64,000 bases of DNA from Epiperipatus broadwayi (GCA_028023455.1 JAQFVV010000141.1:1560056-1624055); one strand, 5' to 3'. Shown: positions 11,736 to 27,557, numbered from the stretch's first letter. Program-made: numbers and translations. Notes: generated by a model from the sequence alone, not told the origin.

Positions 11736-13017
11736 TGTTGTATGATTCCTATGTGTAGACGAATGCATCCACATGAATATCATTTTACTTCATAAATGTA
11801 AGTTTGGGCAAATTATTTTGTATTATTGTGCTAAAATCATTTTCTTCCATATAACTTATAAGTTGAGTCATAAAGTGTAACAGGGCATCTTATGTAAATT
11901 ATTTTCATGATGATTAACTGTTTATTAATTAATATTTGATCTGAACTGAAGTTTGAATTTTTACTGTGACTTAGCTTTGCATATTAGCTAATTCCTGCAA
12001 ATATAATATTATTTATTATATTATTATAGGCATTTAGTATAGTTTTATTAGTTCTGGAAATGACACATTAGGTATTTCATGATTTGATGTTGAATTTTAG
12101 TATAATTTCCCCAAGACATCAATTATATCAAATAGTAATATAATGTATGATTAGGCTTTATAAAATTGTGCCTATGATATGTTATTGAAGGAAGCCAATG
12201 GAATGATAATTTATTTATTTATTTTATTTGTTTATTTATGTATTTAGTTATTACATTAAACATCAATTACTTGTTAGTCACAAAATTGTAAATATATATT
12301 GATTTATAATTAAACTTACTGTGCCGTTGCTATTTGTCATTCATAAAATCATAAATCCTATATCTTGAATAGGGCATACACTGACGTACATACTGTTTTC
12401 AATATGATATAAGAGTTGTAATATTCTGAGAAAGACATTTGAATGCTTTTTGTCCTTGGTAGTTTATGATACTATAAAATCCCATTTACCTTTTCCATCA
12501 TTTTAGCTTTGCGTAGTTGATTCTAGTACATGATATAAAATTGATTGATTTTATAAACTTATAAACAGATTTAACAGATAATGACATGATTGAATGTATT
12601 TACTTAATGTTTTAATTGTCATTCATCAATATAACAAGAGACTCATTGATATTTATTAAATTATAAAAAAAAGAACCCAAGTATTCAATGTTTATTTATT
12701 ATTGCAAAGCTCTTACCTAGACTAGTATTTGTATTAAATATCATATATGTAATTTTAAAATTCATAATCGTTAGTGGTTCCACAAATTATACCATATTGT
12801 CCATGGTCGGCCATAAGGTCTCATGTAATGAAAAATCGCAAATTAAGGTTTGAAGGATAATAAAATTGCATACTTATAATTTGTCTAATGTATTTTCACA
12901 TACTACTACAATAGGTCTTTGCGGTACACCCTGGCTGCGACCAGATTAGATCATAACAATTTTATGTTATATCATTAGTTTTGTTTGTTGTAATTTGCAT
13001 CAGATTTTGTTTATAGT

Positions 13018-13195
13018 CTTTGGTGCATAATATAGATGGCATAATATGCTTTTGGTTATAGTTCTTGGCACCACATTTATTGGAGCATTCAGTTAGAAGA
13101 TTGATGGGTACAGTTCTTGGCTGCCCAATGATTAAAGCCATTGGTTACAGAGAATTCTATTACAGTTCTTAGCGCCAATGTGGTAGGCATTGGTA
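13018..13195. repeat. Diverged repeated motif around GTTCTTGGC
   Basis: GTTCTTGGCACCAC, GTTCTTGGCTGCCCAATG and GTTCTTAGCGCCAATG recur at about 55-65 bp spacing, each preceded by a TA-C-A/T-A stretch. They resemble the TGGTGCC-centred repeats at the start of the window but are too diverged to call one family. Confidence 0.5.
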
Positions 13196-13239
13196 CATCC
13201 ATTCAGTCTATTAGGTTATATATATATATATATATATAT

Positions 13240-14878
13240 TGTACCGGTCAAAAAAGCACCCCCTCCTAAACTGCAAGTCGGATCCAAACTCAGGCAGTTC
13301 AAACTGAATTCAAACCCAACTCCTCAGCTCAGATTAATAGAAATCTAAATTGACAGCACAGTGCTATATGCCAAAAAAACTAGCTCAACGGTTGGTGAGG
13401 ATTAGAGACCCTTGATGTGACACTAATATCGGATAATTAATTAACATAAGATACTTTTTTAAATTGAATCATATGTATCTGTTCAGGTTGCCAACACAGA
13501 CAGTGAGCATTAACATTAAAATAATTATTGAATAAGAGAATTAAGAACTAATAAACCAAGTGTGTGTAGAAAATATTTAATAAGAATAGTTTGTTTGTTT
13601 GAATTTTAAATAATGATTATATTAATTAATTTTAGTCCTTAAACAAAGTTTATAATTATAATAAGAGTGGTGGTCCTTATTATATGCCAATGAGTATTAT
13701 GCAATATTTGAAAGTCTATATGTCTATGCCCCCAACAAGAAAGTAAAGGCAGATAAAGGTATCAGTGGTGACGGAAATTATTATTCTGACTAATGAATCT
13801 TATTACCACAGAATGGGAGATTTATTTTCACATTCGCAAATCCATTCATGAAGAACAAGATACATATTTTAGGGCATAACTTTAATCTTTATTAGAAAAC
13901 TAATTTACTTTGAGATAATTGAGAATTTGTTTGACTCTAATTTAAATCACTTCATGACAAATTACGAGCATCAGAATGGGCTACTGGAACAGAGAGGCAA
14001 TGGTGCTGACAAATTATGAGCTATAAAATGAAATTTAAAGACAATGGCAGGTCGATGATCTAAGTCCTATGGCGGCTTGCATTTCACAAGTCTTACTGCC
14101 CTTTAAGGAGAGATGATTTAAAAGTAGTATGGTGGCTTGTATTTGACAAGTCTTATGCCCTTTAAGTAGATGGGAACATGGGAAAGCCAGGCCGAGTCGT
14201 AACTATGAGCCTTTGGTGTTCCAAACATAACATGATAGGAGGAGGAAATGCTTTCTTCCTCTATAATTAAAATGTCAGAAATATCATCACCAACAAGCCT
14301 GCAAAACAAACGATAGCCCTACGCCAGCAACATTGAAGATGATGACTTGATAGTCACCATTTGAAAATAAAACCTAATTATAGAATGCTCTACTGGATGA
14401 GTTGATCAAATTAATTAAAGTCAAACAAACTTTTAACTAAAGCTATTTTAACGTCTTATAAAATTATATTAATCATGCCCCAAATATCATGCCCTTCCTG
14501 AATCTAAATAGCAAGTAACTGAAATTTGAATTAGAATATATTTGATTGATTCCTTTATTGGCCCTTTTGCAAAAAAAACAAAACATTTTAAGATTAAATA
14601 TGAATAAATACACATTGTTGAATATGAGAAAATAGCTTGTGCATAGATTAGAAATGGAGCTAATAATTTATTATTAGCCAATTATAAAAATAACAAACAT
14701 TTAATCATTTCTTTCGACTCAATGATTAATAGAACTGTATAAAACTAGTTCTAATGGGTGAGAATTACTATCAGAATTAATATTATATTATTTGCACAAA
14801 GCAAATGGGACAAGGGAGCTCATCGAGTGGAAAGATTATTGGCATATACTTAAAAATAAACAACATTAATAAAGCACA
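13240..14878 (-). mobile_element. Candidate reversed LTR fragment
   Basis: The block begins TGTACCGGTCAAAA, the reverse complement of the 3' terminus of element C's LTR (TTTTGACCGGTACA). It ends CACACA directly before the (TA)n tract at 14879. A relative of element C's LTR in reverse orientation is a reasonable reading, but similarity beyond the terminal bases is not obvious. Confidence 0.35.
14050..14166. repeat. Tandem duplication, about 60-bp unit
   Basis: Two units (about 14050-14107 and 14109-14166) share GATGATNTAA, then AGT, then TATGGYGGCTTG, then CAAGTCTTA and GCCCTTTAAG. They differ at several bases. No coding potential was recognised. Confidence 0.7.
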
Positions 14879-14905
14879 CAATATATATATATATATATAT
14901 ATATA

Positions 14906-15818
14906 GTAAATGAACCGCCATCGGGAGAAAGGAGAAAGTTAAATTTAAAGACTAGAGATTGAAAAAATTTATATAATTTAAAATAGCATAAACAAAAGGG
15001 TTTACACAGAGTATTATATTAATAGAATGAAAATAGCTCTTAAAGGGAGTGTAAAGTAAAGTTCGGAAACTGACCAGAATGTTCAAGGTTCATTATGGAA
15101 ATATATTACCCATTTCTTCCAGGCTGGATTCTTAGTTTACACGTCCGGGTAAGGTAAATGTAGGCATGCATTTGGTCGATTACCGGAACAGTATTTTAAT
15201 GAATTTTCATGATTTTAGCAGCATGATTAGTCCGAAAAAGATTCAGCAGCTTCATCAAAGATTTTCAGGGGACTTCAGGAACCGCAGTCAGATTCCTGAT
15301 GTGTTAGCCCTTCACCATGATCGAAACACTATTTAATTTTATAATTTAAAAACACACAGAGTTGACTGCATTTCTCTACAACAAAGATGGCTTCTTCTCC
15401 AAACTTTTCAGAGCTATATATACTGTATTTGATGCTTCCGGGCGAGCGCTTCTTTCATTATCAATGTTATAAATTTACTGGTTGTTTTTAGATACATTCC
15501 TTCGATAAGGCTTTCAAACTCATTAACTTGAATTCATTTTCTAATTAGAAAATGAATCCTTAAAATCAGAAAATTATTTTAATTATGAAATTTTTACTTT
15601 TTAAATACTTATCTTTTTTTCTAATTAATAAAACTTAACCCATTGTTTTGGAAAGGGAAAATCTGAAAGGTTATCGAAAGAATGTAGCTTTTAATCATTA
15701 AAGTTTTAACAAATTATTTAAAGTAAAAACAAACATTCCCGATGATGCAATGAAGCTTTCGAACAATTATATATATATTTCAATATTTACAAATATATAT
15801 GCACAATCCACACAGTTG
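14906..15818 (-). mobile_element. LTR-like fragment, minus strand
   Basis: The block lies between (TA)n tracts (14879-14905 and 15819-15880). It is richer in G+C at 15090-15460, and on the minus strand has TATATATAG followed by CTCTGAAAAG near 15410. That resembles the TATA-plus-leader arrangement of the confirmed LTRs in this window. There is no reading frame. The assignment rests on context and composition only. Confidence 0.3.
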
Positions 15819-15882
<64 letters not shown>

Positions 15883-16088
15883 TGATGAATAATTCTATCA
15901 TGAATTTATTAATAGCATTGATTAATTTAAACTAAAACGAATTAATTTTAATACACATTTCTGTAATAGTTTTTCTTTATGGAAATTAGCGTGGATTGAA
16001 AGTATAAAGCCCCATTGCATCGGAAATTTAAAGTTAGTACTAGGGGTTTGAAGTGGGCTTATGGCTAGATGTCATGAAGCTAGGATCG

Positions 16089-16168
<80 letters not shown>
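15819..16168. repeat. Two long (TA)n tracts with a 210-bp spacer
   Basis: Pure TA tracts at 15819-15880 and 16092-16168 enclose a short AT-rich spacer with no gene. Translation of such tracts gives Tyr-Ile runs that look like open frames but have no coding meaning. Confidence 0.85.
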
Positions 16169-16171
<3 letters not shown>

Positions 16172-17561
16172 AACCACTGCTCTCTTCACTTGTTTACTTT
16201 ATTACATTTATAAATGCCCAGGCACCAATTCTATACAAGATAGAACAAAATTTATAATTGTAAAGATTCTTATATTATAATTACTCTATGGCTTAGCTCA
16301 GTTGAGGTTATAGGATATGGTCTTTATATAGGATGCAAATAAGAGTAATAAAACATTTATTAATAACAATTCTGTAACACTAATTTAATCATATGCCACA
16401 CATTTATTTAATTATATAACTATTGCAAAATTATCAATTATCATATTTAATATAGGATAGACAATGATTAGGATCGGGTACCTTTATATCCATATCACTA
16501 TCTATTCTAAGCAAAGTAAATTATAATATTGGCACTATAATATGTTGATTTATCATCTCCAGACAGATTAAGTTGTGCCATTACAATTTAGTCACTAGAT
16601 AAATTTATAATAATGTGCATGTAGAAAAGGTAAACCAAAAATCATCATCACAATTTTATATAACCATAAAAGAAGCTGTAGGGCATCCAAGTTCAAACCC
16701 TACCAGATCAAAATCTTAAACACTTTAGACAGAGAATGGGTCAACAATTATATGCTTTATTTGTTTGTGTGTTGATAGAAAGGTAATACCCACATTTAAA
16801 CTATTTAATATTTAGTTTTTCTGTTAAAAAGCAAAGTTATAATGCATACGTATAGGCAGTGTATGTGTAAGCTATTTAATTGTTTTATATTTCAAATATT
16901 CAACATTTTAACTTTCTTTAAAACTAACTTGTGCTTGATCAATTTTAATGTCTTATTCTATACTTTTATTTTGCTTTTCTTTAATTATAATTGGGATTTA
17001 AAAGTTACAGACTTAATTAAATAATTGGGTTATAATTACTAAGCTAGCAATCATATTATTTAAGGTTAGTTTATGAATGATTTGAAAGAATGAAGGATGT
17101 GTGTACATTACATACAGAAATTTACATTTACTAAATATTGAAAGAAAAGGAAGTATTAAATCTGTCAAATTATTTTTTTTTGTACAATTTTTTGTTAAAA
17201 GAGGAAATCCGTTTAATCAGATATCGATCTTTGTAGCAATCTTTTTTTTTGTAAATGATTGTTTCACTTTGGGAGCTTATAATGGGTGAGAACTCTAATT
17301 TTGAAATTGTCTTATCTCAAGATCTAAAGAAGGAAGCTCAAAGATTTGAAATGTTACCTGGATGTTAAAAAAAAAAGAAAAGAAAGGAAATAAGGATTGA
17401 GTCTATTTTTTTTTTTAAACAAAAGTGTCTGGAAATAGGATTAAACTTTTCAGTTGAAAAATAATTTAGTTGAAAATAAATTAGAGATCTAATTAAAACA
17501 AATTTGTCCAAAAATAGCAAGTGATGCTATCTCTGATTGGTTAAGTTAGCTAAAAATTGGA

Positions 17562-17568
17562 TATAAAA
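17562..17568 (+). promoter_or_regulatory. Candidate TATA box of block D
   Basis: TATAAAA is preceded by GATTGG about 25 bp upstream and followed by GCTGTCTTCAATT. The other LTRs here show the same TATA-plus-leader arrangement. No transcript evidence is available from sequence alone. Confidence 0.35.
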
Positions 17569-18832
17569 AGCTGTCTTCAATTATTATTATGATTATTGTG
17601 ATTGATTCAGATTATTAAACTATTAAATTGAATGCTGAAAATATAAGAAATGTCTGGCTAGAAAAATTATATATATGTCCCATTTTTGCTGACCATCTGG
17701 AGGAAGCTGCACATCACATAGGAAAGAAAAGATGTTGTGTTTAAAATAACATTCTACACCTTTCAACTGACCAGATAAATAAGATGTTTTTAATAGAAGG
17801 AAGAAAGCATTCACCTGCATTCAAAGAAGATGAATTAATCTACTGATAAATATTAATCATCAAGTCCAATTAATTGTTACCACAACTGATTTTAAACTCA
17901 AGAAAATTTACAAATGGGAAAACAACTGCTGTATTTCATCCACATGCTTGACAGGAAGAGAAGAAACTTTAATATAATGATTTCCAAATTGTCCACTAAA
18001 GCAAATAACCTCAATAGAGTCATCATCATCAAATAGTTATACACCTCAAGAAAGAGATTGTTCCCACATAAAACGGAAATAGTAGCTGCAGAAATATAGA
18101 CATTATACAAGACAAGTTTGAACCCTTGGAAATTCGCCACAAACAAAAGATCGGTAATATGACTTTTTATATCTATTTTCTTTATGATATCAGTCTTAAT
18201 AAACATTTTAGCAATAAAGTGGTACATTTTATTTAAAGAACTTTTAAAGACTATTCAGATCGATTAAAAACAAGAATGTCTTACTAATAATAACTTTGAG
18301 CTTCATAAATGATCTTGAATGTATGAAAATTATTTGTTTATTAATTTTACAGTTATGAAAAATATTAATGTGTAAAACAATTTTTTTGTGGTATTATGAT
18401 TTTAGTTTTAACTAATATATTATTATTTTGGTTTTAAATAATATTTTGTTATCATGGGATAAAACACGCACATACATAATGATATTTTATATGTGTATAA
18501 TTGCGAGTGAATGTGGAGTAACAAGTAGTGTTAGAATATTAGATTAGTTTGATTCATTAAGTATAAGGTAGAAGAGAGGGGGGAGAAAATAATTTAAAAC
18601 TTGTTTCTAAAACTTGCTCTTTCAATTCTACTAACATTTTTTTTTTTTACATTCTATTTACATGTTGGATTTTTAAAGTAGGTGTGCTAATGAGCAGATA
18701 ATTTTTTTTTTCTTGAAATACTTTTCTCATGGAGTGAAAATCATGGTCAATGTGACGTCCAACTTAATACAAAATACATTTGAAGGGAAAGGGGGAAGAA
18801 CTTAAAATTAATCTGAGGATTGTTGTATAATC

Positions 18833-18857
18833 AATTATTATTATTATTATTATTATT
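18833..18857. repeat. (TTA)n microsatellite
   Basis: A run of eight or so TTA triplets inside block D. Confidence 0.9.
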
Positions 18858-19125
18858 CATGTCAATTTTCATATTTATCTAGAAATTTTTATGTATATGT
18901 TAGAAATGTAGTAATAAATATTAGTTTGTTTTATTAAACGAGGCGTATATATTTCATTAAGTGTAGTCTTTGTTAAGTGTGATTATTCATCATCATCAAT
19001 GGTTGAATATTAGTTATTTAAGATATAAGTAAATATGCTAAAATTAAGCAATAATTATGAATTTCTTTATAAAATTTAGTTTTATGTTTAGGCTTAGTCC
19101 TAGAGCTGTAGTTGAAACCCTTGTC

Positions 19126-19165
19126 ATTATTGTTATTATTATCATCATCATCATCATCATCATCA
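19126..19165. repeat. (TTA)n-(TCA)n compound microsatellite
   Basis: TTATTG/TTATTA triplets pass directly into eight TCA triplets inside block D. Confidence 0.9.
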
Positions 19166-19496
19166 ATGTGTTAATTAATGAGCTGTTTAAATGTTTAAAG
19201 GCCATAAATAAATATTGATTTTATAATATTTAGTGATTTCTTAGTATTATTATAACCACCATTCCATCATCTATTTCATGCAAGGATGAGTGAATTGCCA
19301 TCCTAAATTAGTTATATATAATCTGAGCTAGTAAACTTATAAAAATATTGAAACACATTTGTTATGCTAAGATCTGAGAAATGATTTATGTCTAATATAC
19401 TCCACTTTGGTTTATAGATGTTTTACTTTTACCTAACTATTAGTGCTTATAGTGATATGGCTCAAAAAGCAAAATCTCTCATTTTTATTAGAAATA

Positions 19497-19602
19497 AAGT
19501 ACCAAAAAGGGATTCAAACCCGGTACATGTGAAAGGTTATTAGATATAACCGTGTCTAGATTCAGATAATCTAGTGGCGCCCTGCTAGACCATATTCACT
19601 TA
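19497..19602 (-). repeat. Class II tRNA-like sequence, probable SINE head or tRNA relic
   Basis: On the minus strand TGGTCTAGCAGG (19581-19592) fits the pol III A box, and GGTTTGAATCC (19510-19520) fits the B box. Between them are GGGCGCC, a perfect CTAGAT...ATCTAG stem in the anticodon-arm position and a perfect GGTTAT...ATAACC stem in the long-variable-arm position, as in tRNA-Leu or tRNA-Ser. The acceptor stem is poor and the anticodon loop is not standard, so a functional tRNA is unlikely. A diverged relative lies at 62070-62155 on the plus strand. Confidence 0.4.
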
Positions 19603-19903
19603 GTATTTGTTTAAACATGCACTTAACATCAAACCAAGAAATGAAAGTGGATAAGATCTACTGCCTGTATACCTGAGTTATATTTTATTGAATTACAAGT
19701 GTACTCACTTCACGTGATTTCCATATACCCGAGTTATAATAATTTGCTTATAATTCTTGATATTTGGACTCCTTTACTCAGATATAATAATATCTTTTGA
19801 TCATCATTTAATTTTTGAATTTATGATTAATTCTTGCTATTAATAATTTGTTTATAATTCTTATATGTATATTGTAGACTAGTCAGGTATTCTTTAATTT
19901 GTT

Positions 19904-22823
<2,920 letters not shown>

Positions 22824-24045
22824 GTGGATTTTTTTTCCGGGCTTGGCTGCCCAAGTGGGGCTTCGAAATAAACACCCACATACCCTGAGAACTGAATTCT
22901 GTTTATATGTATGTTTAAAAAAAAAAAGGGTTGTAAGAGATCATTGATGATAGATATGTATATTTCCTTCCTACCCGAGTTTGTTTTCCGATTTTATATA
23001 TATAAAATGTGAAAAATTTGTATGAAAACCAATGTCCATGTGTTGCAGCCATAAATGTAAATGGTTTTTGTGGTATCTGGTTGGGCAACTATAGAAAAAT
23101 ATTGTATTCTATGTTTACAGCCACAAATGTAAAAATCTTGTCTTAAAAATGAAAAAAAATTTCGATACCCATGTGTTTCACCCATAAGTGATTTTTTTCC
23201 TGTATCTGGTTTTACAAATATATAAAATATGTGCAAAAATGAAAATGTTTATAAATAAAACCCATGTACTTCAACCGTAAATGATAAACCTTGAGATTAT
23301 AACAAGGTATATGTCATATTTAGTGTATTTTCTGTACATTATATATGTAATAGAGTTTATAATGAGTAACAAATACTTAGTTATATTTACTAGTTGAGTA
23401 GCCCAGATGTATTTGGAATTGTTTTTTTTTGTTATATCCTGTTGGCTGGTGCCATATAAATGTGCCAACAGTAATATAATAACTACATGTCAAAATGAGT
23501 TCAAACCAGGATGTTAGGGGTTGAGAGAGAGTTTAATTATTGTCCACTATTTTGCTATGTATAATTATCATGAGCAGAACATTATATTGTAGAAACAAAT
23601 CACTAAATTTTTTTTTGTAAGAGTCTATTATAGGTGCAGAAAAACAACCAAAAGTCAAGCAGCAAGGCAGTTTGAATTCAGATCATACACATACAGGTGA
23701 TGATCAAATATTTTTTTCCTGTTATCAGCAGCAGTCAGCAGCAACAAAAAAAAATGGCAAAAGGAAGACAGTTGAAGAGAGGAGGGAGAGAGAGGTGTAT
23801 ATCCTGTATAAAATAAAAGAAGAAAGAAACAAGCCTTAATTTTCAAATAATTAGAAGTGATAATAAGTCTAAATCAAAATATTAAAATATATTTCACAGA
23901 GACATTTAAAATTGACTATCTTTCAAAAGAAAAATAAAAGTGAATTAACGAAGAAATATAAAAAGGAAGTCAGAAAGTATAGCAACCAAAATTTCATGCT
24001 TAAAGAGTTTTTCAAAAAAAGTAGAAGGGAATTCTAGTAAACAAA
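22824..24045 (+). other. Element C leader, with a displaced primer-binding-site-like motif
   Basis: This untranslated stretch lies between the 5' LTR and gag. TTGGCTGCCCAAGTGGGGC at 22843-22861 resembles a tRNA-Lys1,2-type primer-binding site (TGGCGCCCAACGTGGGGC) but begins about 20 bp after the LTR end instead of 0-5 bp. I see no better candidate. The rest is AT-rich, with diverged tandem repeats at 23030-23295 and A-rich sequence before gag. Confidence 0.5.
23030..23295. repeat. Diverged tandem repeats in element C leader
   Basis: Motifs of the form CCATGTGTTGCAGCCATAAATG recur near 23034, 23108, 23168 and 23263 with a spacing of 60-95 bp. Two of them are followed by GTATCTGGTT and a TATA-rich end. 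These are old, diverged units of unknown role. Confidence 0.55.
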
Positions 24046-25494
24046 ATGAGGCATCAGGAACTACCCATCACTGCACCATTTATGCAGATCCAGATCTTTC
24101 GTGGTGAACCTCAGGAGAGTCCACAGGAACATATGGAAAATCTGAAGGTGATGTGTTCACTATATGCACTGAGCAATAGAGAACAAATGGCCATAGGTAG
24201 CCAGCATTTGGAAGCAACCGCTAAAGACTGGTGGCGATCATTGACACACAAACCAACAGATCTTGAAGAGTACTGCCAGGCACTATGCAAGATTTTTTGG
24301 AGCGAAAAAAGACAGGAGTATATTTTGTGCACCATAACCAACGAAAAATTCCCAACTAATCACCAAGAAACATATGCGCAATTCTTTTTAAAGCAAGCCG
24401 CAAGACTCAGATCTCTACCAGATATCACATGGTCAGAATCACATATTATCCATACCATACGACAGAACATGCCGATGAAGATGCAGGAAATGATGATCAT
24501 AAGCCGGATCAACAAAATAAATGAAATGGCTGAGTTTTTGGTTTCAATAGACTATGGATTTAGTAATCCAGAAACAGATGGAACCCCAACATTGAACCCA
24601 GAACAAGGGAAGGGGGACATACAGGAACGCCCAGAATATTTAAAGAAACAATGGAATCAGTTTAAACCAGATGGTAGCCAGATGACTAACATAATATGGG
24701 AAAAAGAAAACGTGGAGAATGTTACAACCACAAGCTTGTGTCCTATTATTGAAGTGATGATAGAATCCACCAAGGTATTAGCGCTAGTGGATTCAGGAAG
24801 CCAAGCATCGATCGTATCAAAGGCATGGATTAAAAGTGTAGAGAGAGAATGGGAAATCATGCAATTGCCAACACGTCCCATCCAGTTGACCTTAGCTAAT
24901 GGGAAAAGAATCATGAGCGAGAACAGTCAAATCTGGCTAGAGGTGAAGATCAATGGGAGATTGATGGGCCATACTTTCTTGATTGTATCTGGACTGATCT
25001 ATGATATGGTGTTGGGTTCCGACTTTCTAACCCAAAATCATGGAATTATCGATTATTTCGGAAGAAAATGCCTGTTCGACAATGAATCAACACATTTCAA
25101 AGTGACCCACCAAGCCGTACCTGAGAAGCAGAGCTGCTTGATCCAGCCTGTTGATTCTGCATTGATTGAAAAAAAGGTCCATGACTCAGCTATTACAGGG
25201 TCCAAAGATAAAAGAAGTATCCAAAGCATGTTAGAAAATTATGCTCAGGTGTTTGCCCAGACTCCTGGAAAAATAAAGGGGTATACTCATAGAATTCGAG
25301 TGAAGGAGGAATTGTACACCCAATCCAAAACATACCCCATCCCATTCCAATACCGGGATGAGGTGGAAAAGCAGATTCAACAGATGATCGAGTGGGACAT
25401 TATTGAGCGGAGCCCATCTCTTTATAACAATCCGTTAGTTGTGGTGAAAAAAAAAATGGAGATTTGCGGCTATGTTTGGACGCACGAAAATTAA
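24046..25494 (+). pseudogene. gag-pol: Gag, aspartic protease and start of reverse transcriptase of element C
   Basis: A 482-codon frame starts at the ATG at 24046, the first good ATG after the A-rich leader. Residues about 17-170 are a Ty3-type capsid (FRGEPQESPQEHMENL, QHLEATAKDWWRSL). No CCHC zinc knuckle is seen. Residues 245-330 are a retropepsin: LALVDSGSQASIV with the catalytic Asp at 249, and DMVLGSDFL as the second conserved loop. Residues 430-470 (YPIPFQYRDEVEKQI...NNPLVVVKKK) begin the reverse transcriptase. Gag and protease are fused in one frame with no stop between them. The frame is then lost in a run of ten A residues near 25447-25456, which looks like a one-base indel. Gag would form the capsid and the protease would cut the polyprotein. 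Confidence 0.9.
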
Positions 25495-25803
25495 ACAGCA
25501 TGACCATCCCTGAGAGAGACACCCTTGCCACCGGTCCAGGAGGTATTTGTCCAGTTGGCAGGGAAGATGATCTTTTCTACCTTAGACCTTACCACCAGTT
25601 ATTGGCAGATGGCCCTAGATCCTCGTGACCGAAAGTATACCGCATTTCGGTATGGATGACATACCCATGTGTTTAAGCGAGTTCCCTTTGGACTCATTAA
25701 TAGTGGGGCAGGTCTAATGCAATGTTTAAAACAAGTCCTATCCAAAGAGGTACAGAAAAATATGGTCTGCTATGTGGACGATATAGTAATTGCATCAAAA
25801 ACA
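25456..25803 (+). pseudogene. pol: Reverse transcriptase palm region of element C, frame-disrupted
   Basis: Conserved Ty3/gypsy RT blocks are readable only by changing frame. DLRLCLDARKLN follows the A-run in one frame. The motif running from LPPVQEVF through LDLTTSYWQMALDP, VPFGLINS and YVDDIVIAS (YVDD codons at 25771-25782) lies in the next frame. A TGA near 25660 replaces the expected aromatic residue after FRYG. The two Asp of YVDD are the catalytic metal ligands and are intact in sequence. A further shift near 25800 leads into the next segment. The family copies element RNA into DNA inside cytoplasmic particles. Confidence 0.85.
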
Positions 25804-26171
25804 TCACTGAACATTTGAAATGCCTTGAACAATTTCTCCATGAATGTGCCCAAGAAAACATAACTATTAACTTGGAAAAGAGTCGCTTTGCATTAAAAGA
25901 AATTACATTCTTTGGGCATGTTGTAACTGAGGACGGGGTCAAAGTCCACCCTGACAAAGTAGAAGCCATCGAGCACTTCCCCAAACCAAAAACTTGGAAA
26001 CAAGTCCGATCTTTCTTGGGACTTTGTAACTTCTATCACCGGTTTTACCCAAATTTTGCTCATGAGACAGGAAAGCTGATAGAGTTACTAAAGAAAGATC
26101 ATAATTGGGAATGGACCGAAGCCCATGACAAGGATTTTGAGAACATAAAAAAAAAATTTTCTTCAAGCTGA
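25804..26171 (+). pseudogene. pol: Reverse transcriptase thumb and connection of element C
   Basis: An open frame from the shift at about 25800 encodes LKCLEQFLHECAQENITINLEKSRFALKEITFFGHVVTEDGVKVHPDKVEAIEHFP, then KTWKQVRSFLGLCNFYHRFYPNFA. This is the standard Ty3/gypsy region after YVDD (the FLGH-type motif appears as FFGHVV, and RSFLGLCNFYHRF is intact). It ends at a TGA just after a run of A residues near 26149-26157, where another one-base indel is likely because RNase H continues in a different frame. Confidence 0.88.
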
Positions 26172-26172
26172 A

Positions 26173-26823
26173 ATGTTGTGTCATCCTGATTTTACAAGGA
26201 CCTTTTACGTCCAGACTGATAGTAGCAAGCAGGGATTGGGGGCTGTGTTATTCCAAATTAATGAAGAAGGAAAGCATCAGGTGCTCTATTTTTGTAGCCA
26301 CTCCTTAAAGGGAGCCGAAGTACACTATACCACCACGGAACAAGAAACCCTAGCAATCATTTGGGCGTGCCAGAAATTCCATCAATTTCTCCTGGGGTCT
26401 GATGTGGTCATAGTAACCGATCACAAATGTTTGGAATTCTTGAATAAGAGTTTCCTTACAAATGATCGATTGATCCGGTGGAGCCTGGCCCTCCAACAGT
26501 TTCAATACAGAGTGGCTTACTGCCCAGGACATGAGAACATTGTGGCAGATATCCTAAGCCGCCATCCTGTACCTGCCAGTATCCAAAATCCTCAGCTGAA
26601 TGACCAGACCCTCAGAATCATGGCCACAACCACGAAGACCTCTATGGAAACCGATTTGACAAATCTACGATATTGGCAAGATGACCAATATGCTAACATT
26701 ATCTCCAACCTGGGAACCAATCACCTAATGTTTACAAACAAAAGAAATGCACAGCGATACTCCCAATTCTGTTTAAAAGATGGAATCCTCCAATGTAAGA
26801 CCAAAGACATGGAGAGCCCATGA
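26173..26823 (+). pseudogene. pol: RNase H domain and linker of element C
   Basis: The frame carries the four acidic residues of the Ty3/gypsy RNase H fold: TDSS (Asp16), TEQE (Glu58), VTDHK (Asp83) and ADILSR (Asp126), numbered from the ATG at 26173. The flanking motifs GAVLFQ and LIRWSLALQQFQYRVAYCPG are typical. RNase H removes template RNA during reverse transcription. The frame ends at a TGA (26821-26823); integrase resumes in the same phase a few codons later, so this is one nonsense change, not a shift. Confidence 0.9.
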
Positions 26824-26829
26824 AAAATC

Positions 26830-27555
26830 ATGACACCAAATAAGATTAGGATGCAACTGATCGAACATGTCCACAAAACCTTGGGACATTATGGGCCACG
26901 GAAAACTGAGGAAGCCCTGAGACGTCAATTTTACTGGCCAGGTATGTACACACAGATCCTCACAGTGTTACGGAAATGTGCAATATGTGCCCGGACTAAG
27001 TTTCCAAACAAGTCTTACGCTGGAACTATGAAACCCATAACTGCATCAAGGCCCAATGAGTTAATTGCAATCGACCACTATGGCCCATTGCCCAACTTTA
27101 GAAATTTCCAATATTTACTCGTGACCTATGATGTTTTTTCCAAATATGTACGAGCGTATCCTGTCCGGGCTGCAGACTCAAAGACTACGATTCGAACCCT
27201 CCAAGATAAACAATTCCCTGAGGTGGGAAAACCTAATTCTATTCTATCAGATCATGGTTCAGCCTTCACCTCTAGGGAATGGAAGGGCTGGCTTTTGAAG
27301 CAACAAGTCACTCATCGGTTGACATCGATTAGGAATCCCCAATCTAACCCATGGGAAAGAGTCATGAGAGAACTCAATCGTCTCTTTCGCACCTACATAT
27401 CAACCAACCACCGGGATTGGGTAAATAAAACTCCAGAAATAGTTAACTGTATAAATCAGACGATAAATGAGTCTACCGGTTTTACGACCGAACGCCTTCA
27501 TTATGGGAAGCCATGTCGCAACTTATTTCCAAACCTGGTGCCACTAGATAAATAG
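26830..27555 (+). pseudogene. pol: Integrase of element C (zinc-binding and catalytic core)
   Basis: Numbered from 26830, an HHCC zinc site is formed by His15, His20, Cys50 and Cys53. The catalytic triad is Asp82 (AIDHYG), Asp141 (ILSDHGSAF) and Glu176 (NPQSNPWERVMREL), spaced close to D,D35E. GHYGPRKTEEALRRQFYWPGM is the usual Ty3/gypsy motif between the two His and the Cys pair. Integrase joins the new DNA copy to the chromosome. The frame closes with TAG at 27553-27555; the C-terminal domain continues in another frame, so another indel lies near 27550. Confidence 0.92.
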
Positions 27556-27557
27556 TT

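Larger units (their letters stand above)
9755..13218. mobile_element. Candidate decayed LTR-like block between two (TA)n tracts
   Basis: The block begins TGTAACC right after a (TA)n tract (9728-9754) and ends GGTTATA right before another (13217-13239). The ends are near-perfect inverted partners, as expected for LTR or element termini (TGTAACC...GGTTACA with one change). No coding sequence remains inside. I infer an old solo LTR or internally deleted element, but no second copy is present in the window to prove it. Confidence 0.4.

Noticed and set aside
15750-16280. Open frames made of Tyr-Ile repeats (also at 52504-52782 and 61097-61306)
   Set aside because: They are translations of (TA)n tracts and LTR ends, not proteins.
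17898-18227. 109-codon minus-strand frame in block D
   Set aside because: No recognisable domain, AT-driven composition, and no second copy to test conservation.
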